Origin: UBA1181 sp045113275 | GTDB lineage: Bacteria; Bacteroidota; Bacteroidia; Bacteroidales; Paludibacteraceae | Reading direction: 5' to 3' | Assembly: GCA_045113275.1 (NCBI GenBank) | Contig: JBGUIU010000309.1 | Coordinates: 11,299-75,298, forward strand | DNA length: 64,000 nt | In this document: piece after piece, positions 49,935 through 56,856 of the stretch | Position numbering within the stretch: position 1 is the first letter of the stretch | How the letters are laid out: every line of letters begins with the position of its first letter | Position numbers and translations under genes: made by a program | Notes under the pieces: generated by a model | The model's database searches: none | What the model saw: only the letters and a program-made list of their open reading frames with translations | What the model was told of the DNA's origin: nothing

Positions 49935-50046
49935 TTATTCGGTCATGGCAGCTTTTATCTCATCTGCGATAATATCTGGTAATAGCGATATTCATAATCT
50001 TTTCCAATTCATAGATTCTGATTTTGATTTCCTGCTCAGTTCTCAT
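49935..50046 (-). pseudogene. Short coiled-coil gene with a probable frameshift
   Basis: ATG 50044-50046 overlaps the upstream stop (ATGAGAACTGA). The first frame gives MRTEQEIKIRIYELEKIMNI and ends at TGA 49960-49962. One base out of frame the DNA continues as LLPDIIADEIKAAMTE and a stop at 49935. Together they make a sensible small protein of a type often seen in phages, so a one-base frameshift, real or sequencing error, is likely; a programmed shift is possible. Confidence 0.5.
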
Positions 50047-50230
50047 TTACAACCTCCCATTCCTCATCAGTATAAACTTCGGGATGAAATTTATTCTCGC
50101 GAAACGGAGTTGAGAGACCTGTTTTACGTCGAAACTCCTCACAACAATCCATAAAATACTTACAACCACTACATGTTTCACCCATTTCCCAATAAATATT
50201 ACAATACCTAATCAATCGTTTATTTGTCAT
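50036..50230 (-). CDS. Small Cys-rich protein (64 aa)
   Basis: The start at ATG 50228-50230 follows AAAGGAGAATCAG; a longer frame upstream is rejected. CSGCKYFMDCCEEFRRKTG gives four cysteines and resembles the Cys-rich small proteins of clostridial phages that end in an acidic YTDEEWEVV helix. Likely metal-binding. The stop overlaps the next start. Confidence 0.68.
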   Translation of the reverse strand: MTNKRLIRYCNIYWEMGETCSGCKYFMDCCEEFRRKTGLSTPFRENKFHPEVYTDEEWEVVNEN

Positions 50231-50303
50231 CTGATTCTCCTTTCTGTCTGCTGACATTTCTGCCAGCAGACAATTAACTTTGTAGTGGATAAACGCTCTC
50301 AAC

Positions 50304-50867
50304 TTATGCGGGCACATTCTCATACATCGTATTGAGTACCGTTTCTGCTTCTGCTCTTGTGAGGTTCTTTATAGAGATGTAATCACCTCCATTCATCACT
50401 CGATACTCAATATCTGTACCTTCAACACAGATAGGTTTTGCCGCAATCTGAAACAGTCCTCTGGCAATTCCCATTTCAATCAAACGCTTCTTACCCTTCT
50501 TCAATGCTACCGCATTCTTTCTGCGAATCAGCACTTCAAATCCCGCGGCACTTGCAACTTCTTTAAGGAGTGCAATCTTGTCAGTATCTACAGGGATATC
50601 AGCAGGCTTTCTGGTCTTAGTTGCTTTCTTCACCTTCTTAATGAAAGCATCAAACACAGACCAATTGTACATAGTCACTTCATCCCAAGGAGAAATTGCG
50701 TTCTCATCAATCTCCTCAGAGTTTTCTGCGAGAAGAATTCTTTCAACAACTTTCATCTTGGACTCTTTCAGGGAATTTTTACTTGCGTTCACCCTCACAC
50801 CGAGCTTGTTAGCAAGCTCAATCAGGTCACGTCCTCTCATTGCGATAAGCTCTTCTTTTCTGGTCAT
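50304..50867 (-). CDS. Hypothetical protein with SAP-like N-terminus (187 aa)
   Basis: Residues 1-45 (RGRDLIELANKLGVRVNASKNSLKESKMKVVERIL) resemble a SAP or HeH motif, a small helix-extended-helix that can bind DNA. The rest is basic and mixed (KKVKKATKTRKPADIP, VLIRRKNAVALKKGKKRLIEMGIARG). It may be a DNA-binding accessory protein; no enzyme motif. The start follows AAAGGAGAATTAAA. Confidence 0.65.
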   Translation of the reverse strand: MTRKEELIAMRGRDLIELANKLGVRVNASKNSLKESKMKVVERILLAENSEEIDENAISPWDEVTMYNWSVFDAFIKKVKKATKTRKPADIPVDTDKIALLKEVASAAGFEVLIRRKNAVALKKGKKRLIEMGIARGLFQIAAKPICVEGTDIEYRVMNGGDYISIKNLTRAEAETVLNTMYENVPA

Positions 50868-50926
50868 TTTAATTCTCCTTTCTTAACTGTGCGAGCATTC
50901 CACGCTCTTCTTTCTTATCTACTTAT

Positions 50927-50956
50927 ATTATATCACACCTTTACTAAACATGTCAA
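50927..50956 (-). promoter_or_regulatory. Accessory-class promoter
   Basis: TTGACA 50951-50956, 18 bp spacer ending AAAGGTGTGA, TATAAT 50927-50932. The leader has GAGC-loop-GCTC at 50893-50907. Confidence 0.88.
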
Positions 50957-50970
50957 CTACTTTTTGAAAC

Positions 50971-51007
50971 TTTTTTCTAATGCCCTCGTAACCTCCGGGG
51001 CGGGCAT
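50971..51007 (-). terminator. Terminator after the gene at 51012
   Basis: A 6 bp stem ATGCCC/GGGCAT with an inner CCCCGG-rich loop and AGAAAAAAG following on the minus strand, immediately before the next promoter. The U-run is poor, so efficiency is uncertain. Confidence 0.5.
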
Positions 51008-51011
51008 ACCA

Positions 51012-51248
51012 TCACACAACGTCATCGTAGTAATGGTAATCATTAAGTTTATCCCACAGAGCGTCGGCATCTTCTTTTGCCCTATGCGCTAAAGCGTGTT
51101 TGCCGTCCTCAGCGAACTTCTCTGCCGCTTTACTAAATACCATAGACATCCAATTCATAGTATCCATAGTATTCTGTTTGGTGAATCGGGATTCAGTACA
51201 ATTCTTTGACCGAATCTCAACAATATCTCCATTAAGTACAACTCTCAT
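51012..51248 (-). CDS. Small protein, paralogue of the gene at 53037 (78 aa)
   Basis: The pattern VEIRSKNCTESRFTKQNTMDTMNWMSMVFSKAAEKF matches VEVKAKGYDSTRFNKQDTLAFLCSLYCDLIEAR of the 75 aa protein at 53037: a basic strand, a (S/T)RFxKQ(N/D)T turn, then helices. The pair probably arose by duplication within the accessory region. Function unknown. Confidence 0.68.
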   Translation of the reverse strand: MRVVLNGDIVEIRSKNCTESRFTKQNTMDTMNWMSMVFSKAAEKFAEDGKHALAHRAKEDADALWDKLNDYHYYDDVV

Positions 51249-51559
51249 TATTTCACCTCCTCATATGCACCCTCTTCAAATGCAAAATCTTTACTGGGAG
51301 TGATGATGCAGAGTGCAACTGCTCCAGTCTCAGGATTCTCAAACTCGAATCCTGCTGTAAACATGTATGTATTATGGGAAAGAACTTTCAGACCCCAGCC
51401 ATCATACTTATCACGCTTCTCCTCGCAGTATTTCCAAGCATCAGCTTTCGCTTTGCTGTAGCTACCGTATGCATCAGCGAGACAATTATCACCGCTCATT
51501 GCGTACATCTGCTGATACCTCTGTTCGTCTTTGTTCAGCTTTGTGGTTTTAATCTTCAT
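51248..51559 (-). CDS. Hypothetical protein (103 aa)
   Basis: The start follows AAAGGAGATTAGAA. N-terminal helices (NKDEQRYQQMYAMSG, YSKAKADAWKYCEEKRDKY) are followed by a beta part (GLKVLSHNTYMFTAGFEFENPETGAVALCIITP). No family recognised. It shares its last base with the start of the 78 aa gene downstream and is driven by the promoter at 51609. Confidence 0.68.
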   Translation of the reverse strand: MKIKTTKLNKDEQRYQQMYAMSGDNCLADAYGSYSKAKADAWKYCEEKRDKYDGWGLKVLSHNTYMFTAGFEFENPETGAVALCIITPSKDFAFEEGAYEEVK

Positions 51560-51608
51560 TTCTAATCTCCTTTCTTGCGCTGTGCGCTTCTGTTTTCTTG
51601 TTGATTAT

Positions 51609-51638
51609 ATTGTATCACACCTTTGTCATATCTGTCAA
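51609..51638 (-). promoter_or_regulatory. Accessory-class promoter
   Basis: TTGACA 51633-51638, 18 bp spacer ending AAAGGTGTGA, TACAAT 51609-51614. Its -35 overlaps the stop of the gene at 51635. The leader has GCGC-TGT-GCGC at 51577-51587. Confidence 0.88.
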
Positions 51639-51976
51639 GTGTTTTTGAAACAAATATTTTTAATGGTATCAAGATATTCGTAAATCTTCTGCATCCTCTT
51701 TGTGGTCGGTCCTGTAAGGACTTCTTCCTTTATACATTGCTCTGCCAAATCTTGGATTTCATGTAAATAACCCTGATATTCCTCAATAAGGATCTCCTCA
51801 CTATGTTTGTAATCCTGAATCTCCTCATCTTTGCAGTCGAATTCGAACTCCGCATCATCCAACTCCTGTTTCATAAATTTGTACCAATCTTCACCTATAA
51901 TATCTCTAACAGCCTCTATACCATCATAATAATCATTAACAACTTCATAGCGGCCGTTTATGTAAATACTTTTCAT
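51635..51976 (-). CDS. Acidic helical protein (113 aa)
   Basis: The start at ATG 51974-51976 follows GGAGGCGTAAT. The protein is strongly acidic (KFMKQELDDAEFEFDCKDEEIQDYKHSEEIL) and long-helical. Acidic proteins of this type in phage accessory regions can be DNA mimics that block host defence or nucleoid proteins; that is only an inference. No family is recognised. Confidence 0.66.
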   Translation of the reverse strand: MKSIYINGRYEVVNDYYDGIEAVRDIIGEDWYKFMKQELDDAEFEFDCKDEEIQDYKHSEEILIEEYQGYLHEIQDLAEQCIKEEVLTGPTTKRMQKIYEYLDTIKNICFKNT

Positions 51977-51977
51977 A

Positions 51978-52316
51978 TTACGCCTCCCAATATACCTCAA
52001 TATCTACATCAATATCATCACCAAATTTCCAACACCATTTCATCATCTGGTCAACAAGGACTTCATCGTAGAGAGCTTCACCATCATCTTCTGCGAAATA
52101 CTCGCCATCAAAGTCAGCAACCTGATACATTTCATCATCAATGAGGACATACACTTTACCCTCTGCGTGATACATTTTACCTTCTGTAAAATCTTCCTCA
52201 CAGCAGGGAGATACAGCGATATTTTCATAACACGGCATTCCCCAAAACTCTCCTCTGGATTCTGCAATCATTTTAGGCGCTTCAAAAGTTTCACCACAGC
52301 AATTACATTTGAACAC
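51978..52316 (-). CDS. Acidic protein with zinc ribbon (112 aa)
   Basis: MFKCNCCGETFEAPK and SPCCEEDF give four cysteines in a zinc-ribbon layout. The rest is very acidic (VADFDGEYFAEDDGEALYDEV, DDIDVDIEVYWEA). The zinc ribbon plus acidic tail may bind another protein. The start follows AAAGGAGAACG. First gene behind the promoter at 52375. Confidence 0.7.
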   Translation of the reverse strand: MFKCNCCGETFEAPKMIAESRGEFWGMPCYENIAVSPCCEEDFTEGKMYHAEGKVYVLIDDEMYQVADFDGEYFAEDDGEALYDEVLVDQMMKWCWKFGDDIDVDIEVYWEA

Positions 52317-52374
52317 ATCGTTCTCCTTTCTAATCTGAATCTTGCACCTTCATGCTTCTCTCTTATCTGATTAT

Positions 52375-52404
52375 ATTATACTACACCTTTAGTTATGTTG
52401 TCAA
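52375..52404 (-). promoter_or_regulatory. Accessory-class promoter
   Basis: TTGACA 52399-52404, 18 bp spacer ending AAAGGTGTAG, TATAAT 52375-52380. The leader has a weak GCA-loop-TGC hairpin at 52344-52355. Confidence 0.88.
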
Positions 52405-52425
52405 CACATATTTGATACCTTTTTC

Positions 52426-52466
52426 AAAAAAATTTGTGGGTAGAAAATCTCTTCCCTACCCACAAA
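52426..52466 (-). terminator. Terminator of the 53264-52470 unit
   Basis: An 11 bp stem TTTGTGGGTAG/CTACCCACAAA with a run of U on the minus strand. Confidence 0.85.
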
Positions 52467-52469
52467 CTA

Positions 52470-52853
52470 TCAATCATCATCCCGCTCAACTTCGGACTGC
52501 GCTTCAATCCTAAAATTATTCAAATAACCATAAACTTTTGTAAAACCATTGAAATCTACGATATTCACAGGAGAATCTTCGTCATAATCTTCAAGGATTT
52601 TTATCAACTCTCCAACAGTCAGTGTTTTCCTCTGAGGTTCATAAGCATCCCTATCAGAGGAAATGTACACAAACTCTGGTCCAAGGTCTTTCGCATACAC
52701 ATCGTCAATATTACCTTTACCGACTTCTTTATTCATAATGTCTGCGGCCTTATCCATGGCTTCCCACGGAGTTTCAGCAAAAAGTTCAATCTCAAACTTA
52801 TCATCTCCCCAATTCGGGTCAAGCACTGTTCCTACCACTCTATATTTGTGCAT
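52470..52853 (-). CDS. Acidic mixed alpha/beta protein (127 aa)
   Basis: The start is ATG 52851-52853 behind GAGGAGGAAATGTG. The N-terminal part (KYRVVGTVLDPNWGDDKFEIELFAETPWEAMDKAADIM) and C-terminal LTVGELIKILEDYDEDSPVNIVDFNG are typical of small phage proteins with an LxxLxxxxxDxxV-type helix. No function. The start overlaps the stop of the 55 aa gene. Confidence 0.68.
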   Translation of the reverse strand: MHKYRVVGTVLDPNWGDDKFEIELFAETPWEAMDKAADIMNKEVGKGNIDDVYAKDLGPEFVYISSDRDAYEPQRKTLTVGELIKILEDYDEDSPVNIVDFNGFTKVYGYLNNFRIEAQSEVERDDD

Positions 52854-53020
52854 CACATTTCCTCCTCATACTGCTCGAAATTTCTATAACCAGTAACTGC
52901 ATACAGGATGTCACACATAGTTTCTTCACTATAACCGTTAATGCATGTTACCACATCAAGCGTCTCTTGCGAAACACCAATCTGCTCTTCAAGAACTTCC
53001 CACATCTGTTCTTTTCTCAT
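52853..53020 (-). CDS. Small acidic helical protein (55 aa)
   Basis: The start is ATG 53018-53020 behind AAAGGAGAGTCAAG; an upstream extension overlaps the 75 aa gene and is rejected. MRKEQMWEVLEEQIGVSQETLDVVTCINGYSEETMCDILYAVTGY is a helical protein with a possible degenerate HTH. Function unknown. Confidence 0.65.
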   Translation of the reverse strand: MRKEQMWEVLEEQIGVSQETLDVVTCINGYSEETMCDILYAVTGYRNFEQYEEEM

Positions 53021-53036
53021 CTTGACTCTCCTTTCT

Positions 53037-53264
53037 TTAAGCGTGATAATTGTTCTCCTCGAGAACAGCATCAATACTATCCATACTGCGCTGAACTGCA
53101 CCAGCACAACCTAACAACTCTTTGGCTTTATAAGAATCTCGGGCCTCAATTAAGTCGCAATACAAGGAACACAGAAATGCGAGTGTGTCCTGCTTGTTAA
53201 AACGAGTGCTGTCGTATCCCTTTGCCTTGACTTCTACTTCGTAACCACAAATCTTCACCTTCAT
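53037..53264 (-). CDS. Small protein, paralogue of the gene at 51012 (75 aa)
   Basis: See the gene at 51012 for the shared pattern. MKVKICGYEVEVKAKGYDSTRFNKQDT starts with beta strands, then two helices with a Cys pair (GCAGAV, YCDLIEARD). The start follows AAAGGAGACTAAA. First gene behind the promoter at 53325. Confidence 0.68.
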   Translation of the reverse strand: MKVKICGYEVEVKAKGYDSTRFNKQDTLAFLCSLYCDLIEARDSYKAKELLGCAGAVQRSMDSIDAVLEENNYHA

Positions 53265-53324
53265 TTTAGTCTCCTTTCTAAATCTACTACTTGAGCCTTT
53301 AGCTCTTCTCTCTTATCTGTATTT

Positions 53325-53354
53325 ATTATAGCACGCCATTGCTATTTTTGTCAA
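53325..53354 (-). promoter_or_regulatory. Accessory-class promoter
   Basis: TTGACA 53349-53354, 18 bp spacer ending AATGGCGTGC, TATAAT 53325-53330. The leader has GAGC-CTTTA-GCTC at 53293-53305. Confidence 0.88.
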
Positions 53355-53391
53355 GTCTGACTATTCACTAAAAATCAGCAAATAGTCAGAC
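53355..53391 (-). terminator. Stem-loop abutting the promoter
   Basis: A perfect 11 bp stem GTCTGACTATT/AATAGTCAGAC with no U-run; it touches the -35 box of the next promoter. It may terminate weakly or stabilise the mRNA end of the gene at 53405. Confidence 0.55.
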
Positions 53392-53404
53392 AATTCAAAT
53401 CTCC

Positions 53405-53710
53405 TTACCAGGGCAAATCATCTTCTGTCCAAACCTCGTAATTATTAGCTGTTGACTCTTCTGCCCTACGCTCTTCTTCCATTCTGCTGTAATACAAATC
53501 CCAAGTCTCCTGCATAATGTCAGAGGCAATCTCAAACGCCAACTTCGCACTTAACGTAGGAAAATGTTCGTGAATATATTCCATGGCGTAATAAAACGCC
53601 GTTTGACCGTCAAGATTTACGTTAACGAGATATTTATCCCAAATGAACTCATGTACAGGAGCAAGAAAATTCTTCTCCACATATTCAGTATACTCATGAA
53701 ATCTTCCCAT
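53405..53710 (-). CDS. Hypothetical protein (101 aa)
   Basis: The start is ATG 53708-53710 behind AGGAGGGCGAAG. Aromatic-rich helices (MGRFHEYTEYVEKNFLAPVHEFIWDKYLV, TAFYYAMEYIHEHFPTLSAKLAFEIASDIMQETWDLY) give an all-alpha, acidic protein. Not recognised. Confidence 0.68.
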   Translation of the reverse strand: MGRFHEYTEYVEKNFLAPVHEFIWDKYLVNVNLDGQTAFYYAMEYIHEHFPTLSAKLAFEIASDIMQETWDLYYSRMEEERRAEESTANNYEVWTEDDLPW

Positions 53711-53723
53711 CTTCGCCCTCCTC

Positions 53724-53915
53724 TCAATCGTTATAAAATGCAAGTTTAGCATTATCCTCATATCTCTGAACAATACCATCAATCACTGCACGACTGTTAT
53801 TGCCAAGATACTCTAATGCAGCTTTACGAGAAAAGCCGAAGTACCAAACAATAGCTTCGATTGCTTTCTCCACATTTGCACGACTCTCTTTTCTGGACAC
53901 CTTAATGGCACTCAT
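53724..53915 (-). CDS. Small helical protein (63 aa)
   Basis: The start follows AAAGGAGAATACA. RKESRANVEKAIEAIVWYFGFSRKAALEYLGNNSRAVIDGIVQRYEDN is a compact helical bundle, possibly a small HTH with FSRKAALEYL as recognition helix. It stands between the 86 aa and 101 aa genes in a three-gene unit. Confidence 0.68.
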   Translation of the reverse strand: MSAIKVSRKESRANVEKAIEAIVWYFGFSRKAALEYLGNNSRAVIDGIVQRYEDNAKLAFYND

Positions 53916-53969
53916 TGTATTCTCCTTTCTTTATTGATGCTCGTATACCCGATAGCACAGGTTTTTGTA

Positions 53970-54230
53970 TCAGCACTTTTCAATCTGGTCAAAATAGTAA
54001 CGAATACCGTGCTTTCTGATAAAAGGACGACCAGCTGTTGTCACCTGAATCTTATGATGGCGAATCTGCTGTCTGCCAGAACCGAAGTTGTAACAAGCTA
54101 CAACAGTTCCATAATCACCCTCACAAGCATCAATATCGAGGATTTCAAGTCCTCCCCAGTTGCACATGCAGTAGAACCCGCAGGGTTCAGTCTCGGCGTA
54201 TCTCTTATACAGTGGAACTCTTTTACTCAT
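53970..54230 (-). CDS. Small Cys-containing protein (86 aa)
   Basis: The start is ATG 54228-54230 behind AAAGGAGAATCCT. The product has GFYCMCNWGGLEILDIDACEGDYGTVVACYNFGSGRQQIRHHKI, a beta-rich fold with four Cys, and a basic end. Similar proteins occur widely in clostridial phages, but their function is unknown. First gene behind the promoter at 54329. Confidence 0.7.
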   Translation of the reverse strand: MSKRVPLYKRYAETEPCGFYCMCNWGGLEILDIDACEGDYGTVVACYNFGSGRQQIRHHKIQVTTAGRPFIRKHGIRYYFDQIEKC

Positions 54231-54328
54231 AGGATTCTCCTTTCTTAATCTGCTCTCCCTGTCGGTCGGCATCGTGAACTTATCTTCAACACCAGCGACA
54301 TTACAAGCTCTTTTCTTTATCTGTAAAC

Positions 54329-54358
54329 ATTATAGCATACCATTGAAATATCTGTCAA
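54329..54358 (-). promoter_or_regulatory. Accessory-class promoter
   Basis: TTGACA 54353-54358, 18 bp spacer ending AATGGTATGC, TATAAT 54329-54334. No clear leader hairpin is seen here, unlike the other copies. Confidence 0.88.
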
Positions 54359-54378
54359 TAGTAAATTGAAAATTTTTT

Positions 54379-54419
54379 CAAAAAAATTGCACCCAGAAGA
54401 TGTACAGTCCTCTGGGTGC
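54379..54419 (-). terminator. Terminator of the 55093-54427 unit
   Basis: A 9 bp stem GCACCCAGA/TCTGGGTGC followed by ATTTTTTTG on the minus strand. Confidence 0.85.
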
Positions 54420-54426
54420 TATATAA

Positions 54427-54813
54427 TCACCACTTATTCCAACGTTTGTTTCTTCTCTCCAACTCTTCGGGCGTCATCTTGACTACCTGCGTATCAGTGA
54501 AAAAGTTGGACATTTTCATATAGCAGTATCCTCTACCAGACTTCTGAACTTCTTCCCCATCTTCTTCTTTGGGTTTTCGATTTGAATACTTCCAAATCGA
54601 AAACTGAGCGATTGGATGTTCACCTTTGATTACTTTATATCCCAGCTTATTCCAAGCGGCGATAGTATTGAGCGGCTGAATCTCATCAATTTCACATTCT
54701 TCGCCAGTCAACATGTTAGTACCTTTCAGCTTGCGTCCTGTATAATGAAGGATACCCTCTTCAAGAAGTCTGAGCTGTTCCATTGTGATGATTTCTGCAT
54801 TTGTAATTGCCAT
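54427..54813 (-). CDS. Hypothetical protein with ArdC-like segment (128 aa)
   Basis: Start taken at ATG 54811-54813; another ATG two codons upstream is equally close to the AAAGGAG site. LNTIAAWNKLGYKVIKGEHPIAQFSIWKYS resembles the W-x-x-x-G-x-x-V-x-KGE-x-x-I motif of the N-terminal ssDNA-binding domain of ArdC-type antirestriction proteins. The protein then has KMSNFFTDTQVVKMT, also ArdC-like. There is no metallopeptidase domain. A role against host defence is an inference. Confidence 0.65.
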   Translation of the reverse strand: MAITNAEIITMEQLRLLEEGILHYTGRKLKGTNMLTGEECEIDEIQPLNTIAAWNKLGYKVIKGEHPIAQFSIWKYSNRKPKEEDGEEVQKSGRGYCYMKMSNFFTDTQVVKMTPEELERRNKRWNKW

Positions 54814-54829
54814 TTTCATTTCTCCTTTC

Positions 54830-55093
54830 TTAAAGTGCTACACTCATTTCCCAAGGAAATGTTCTACCATCTCTATCTGTATACGCCTCGAACATCATAT
54901 ATGCTCTGAGCGGCACACGTTCAATACCAAGCTCACGTTTAATATAATCAAAGCACTGATTCCACGTGTTCCCCTCAAACATCACTTCATTCTTGCCGAA
55001 ACGCTCTGTGTCAGCAATGACCACAATATAATCTGTGGTGTTATTCTCTTCATTCACCCGTTCTGCTCTAATCTTAATGTTCTCCAACTTCAT
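54830..55093 (-). CDS. Hypothetical protein (87 aa)
   Basis: The start follows AAAGGAGACTAAGAA. The sequence IRAERVNEENNTTDYIVVIADTERFGKNEVMFEGNTWNQCFDYIKREL is a ferredoxin-like mix of strands and helices. No family recognised. It is the first gene behind the promoter at 55154. Confidence 0.68.
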   Translation of the reverse strand: MKLENIKIRAERVNEENNTTDYIVVIADTERFGKNEVMFEGNTWNQCFDYIKRELGIERVPLRAYMMFEAYTDRDGRTFPWEMSVAL

Positions 55094-55153
55094 TTCTTAG
55101 TCTCCTTTCTGAATCTGTTGTTTGCGCCTTGCGCTTCTTTCTTATCTGTATTC

Positions 55154-55183
55154 ATTATAGCACACCATTGCTAATTCTGTCAA
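55154..55183 (-). promoter_or_regulatory. Accessory-class promoter (rightmost copy)
   Basis: TTGACA 55178-55183, 18 bp spacer ending AATGGTGTGC, TATAAT 55154-55159. The leader has GCGC-CTT-GCGC at 55124-55134. Confidence 0.88.
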
Positions 55184-55192
55184 GTCTGAAAA

Positions 55193-55229
55193 TTTAAAAA
55201 ATTGTCAGACAATTTGACTTGCCTGACAA
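55193..55229 (-). terminator. Terminator after the clamp-loader operon
   Basis: TTGTCAG pairs with CTGACAA, extended by AAATTGTC repeats, and is followed by TTTTTTAAA on the minus strand. It ends the long operon from 60770 to 55273. Confidence 0.8.
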
Positions 55230-55272
55230 TTTTTCTCCATAATATTATTTATTATTGATAACATCCGCAATG

Positions 55273-55467
55273 TTACTGACTACTTTTTATATTACCGTTA
55301 TGGTAACTATAGTCTTTTGCTATATCTACGAACAGCCTTTTACCGCTTGATTGCATTTTCTTAAAACATATCGCTCCATATCCCAACTTTCTGGCATCTG
55401 GATTTCTCAATTTTCTACCGCATCGCTTACAAAATTCATGTTCCTTTTCGCTGTCGCCGTTCTTCAT
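55273..55467 (-). CDS. Small zinc protein, DUF6011-like (64 aa)
   Basis: The start chosen is ATG 55465-55467 behind AAGGAG. FCKRCGRKLRNPDARKLGYGAICFKKM is a common small zinc motif of phage proteins (C-x2-C...GxxC), usually annotated as DUF6011. It likely binds zinc through four Cys. The function is unknown. It overlaps the 65 aa gene upstream. Confidence 0.72.
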   Translation of the reverse strand: MKNGDSEKEHEFCKRCGRKLRNPDARKLGYGAICFKKMQSSGKRLFVDIAKDYSYHNGNIKSSQ

Positions 55468-55633
55468 AATACTCATACTCCTTAACTTTGACTATTACCT
55501 CTCTGGCAGCGGCTGAGATTGACGTAATTGGTATCTTATAATCATCTGCCGCGCTCTCAACTGAATGGTGCATTACTAATATATCCCATATTGCATGAAT
55601 TGCATTTGCCATATTGGCTTCATAATTAGTCAT
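55436..55633 (-). CDS. Small helical protein (65 aa)
   Basis: The start follows GGAGGGACGATA. The sequence MANAIHAIWDILVMHHSVESAADDYKIPITSISAAAREVIVKVKEYEYYEERRQRK is all helix; it could be a short HTH. Overlaps the zinc protein gene by 32 nt. Confidence 0.62.
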   Translation of the reverse strand: MTNYEANMANAIHAIWDILVMHHSVESAADDYKIPITSISAAAREVIVKVKEYEYYEERRQRKGT

Positions 55634-55650
55634 TATCGTCCCTCCACAAC

Positions 55651-55863
55651 CTATAATGATAACACATGCATATCGTATTGTATAACCGAACCGTCAGACA
55701 TTTTCACCATTAAAACTCTTGGCTCAATTTCGCCAGAACGAAACAACTCTTCTGGAATATCAACTGGATGAATATGACTCTCTTCACACGTTTCAGCGGC
55801 AGTAAATGTTGCATACACTTTTTTACAAGTCTCACACCGATAAGATTTAATTTCTTCTGGCAT
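55651..55863 (-). CDS. Small C2H2-like zinc-finger protein (70 aa)
   Basis: The pattern YRCETCKKVYATFTAAETCEESH has C-x2-C and C-x3-H spacing as in C2H2-like fingers, followed by a beta hairpin (RVLMVKMSDGSVIQYDMHVL). Such small proteins occur in many phages; DNA- or RNA-binding is plausible. The start follows AAAGGAGAGAAA. It lies between the delta subunit gene and the helical protein. Confidence 0.7.
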   Translation of the reverse strand: MPEEIKSYRCETCKKVYATFTAAETCEESHIHPVDIPEELFRSGEIEPRVLMVKMSDGSVIQYDMHVLSL

Positions 55864-55899
55864 TTTCTCTCCTTTAATTAACTTTGTAGATGGGCGAAA

Positions 55900-56856
55900 C
55901 TACAGCACGCTCACGAACAAATACGACATTGCGTATTCTTCCTCAATTCTTCCGGTTTTAATGCCCAATTCAATTTTCTGAATCATCCTCATCATACGAA
56001 TCAGTTCTTTATCATTATATTTCCTAACATGTGACTTAGCGTTTTTTATCTGCCATCCAGTTAATCCAGTTCCTTTACTAAGATTATCACCGGTATACGT
56101 CTGTATCTGCAACACAGCTTTGGCATTATTATAAATAAGTGCTAACATTCCCATTGTTGTCTCACCTAATTCATAACACTGATGAAGTAAATCAAAAGCC
56201 GTATTCACTTTTCTATCAAGTACCGCATTGACTAAATCAAACACAGTATTGTGAGGTGGTTGATATATTGTTCCATCTTTTACTAAATCTTGAAATGCAC
56301 TGTCAAAATCATTTCCGACACCACTATTAAATTCTGTGTATCGTTCTATAGAATACCATTTTATCTTATCAATCTCTAATAAAATTCTACCGTATGAGTG
56401 TTCACAAACTTCAATCAACCTCTGGCAATTATTATCTGATAGATTAATTGCCTTTTTGATATACTTTTTCAGCATCGCATCTGGTAGCGGCTCAAATTCT
56501 ACAATTCTATCTTGATTATCCTTGTAGTATTTCTTTCGCTTGTCAACAGTAGTCAATACATGTATTAATAGATTGCTCTGTAATGCATCTAAAATGCTCT
56601 GTATGACGTTTGAATCAGCTTGTAATAGTTCTATGTCATCACGCACTAAAAACAGCTTAGAAGAACGCACAAACGCTTTGGAGCGTAACGTAGAAGCTAC
56701 GTCTTTTATGCTGTCTATCCGCACAATTTCAGAGTTTGTAGATTTGGCAATCTGCTGAATGTATATCTGCTGTACTTTCCACTCAAGTCCAGTAAAAATC
56801 AGATAATTAGGAATCTGCTTACTCTTTATCTTTGCTTTCAGTGTAGAAACATCCAT
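55900..56856 (-). CDS. DNA polymerase III delta subunit-like clamp loader protein (318 aa)
   Basis: The opening VSTLKAKIKSKQIPNYLIFTGLEWKVQQIYIQQIAK and then RSSKLFLVRDDIE and LLIHVLTTVDKRKKYYK match the HolA fold (an AAA+ family subunit without ATP site). The C-terminal helical collar has LALIYNNAKAVLQIQ and GLTGWQIKNAKSHVRKYNDKELIRMMRMIQKIELGIKTG, typical of HolA. It opens the sliding clamp. With delta-prime and DnaX next to it this is a full bacterial-type loader encoded by a phage. Confidence 0.82.
   Translation of the reverse strand: MDVSTLKAKIKSKQIPNYLIFTGLEWKVQQIYIQQIAKSTNSEIVRIDSIKDVASTLRSKAFVRSSKLFLVRDDIELLQADSNVIQSILDALQSNLLIHVLTTVDKRKKYYKDNQDRIVEFEPLPDAMLKKYIKKAINLSDNNCQRLIEVCEHSYGRILLEIDKIKWYSIERYTEFNSGVGNDFDSAFQDLVKDGTIYQPPHNTVFDLVNAVLDRKVNTAFDLLHQCYELGETTMGMLALIYNNAKAVLQIQTYTGDNLSKGTGLTGWQIKNAKSHVRKYNDKELIRMMRMIQKIELGIKTGRIEEEYAMSYLFVSVL

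Noticed and set aside
49624..50154. A 176 aa plus-strand frame
   Set aside because: It crosses an accessory promoter, a terminator and the start of a minus-strand gene; no ribosome binding site.
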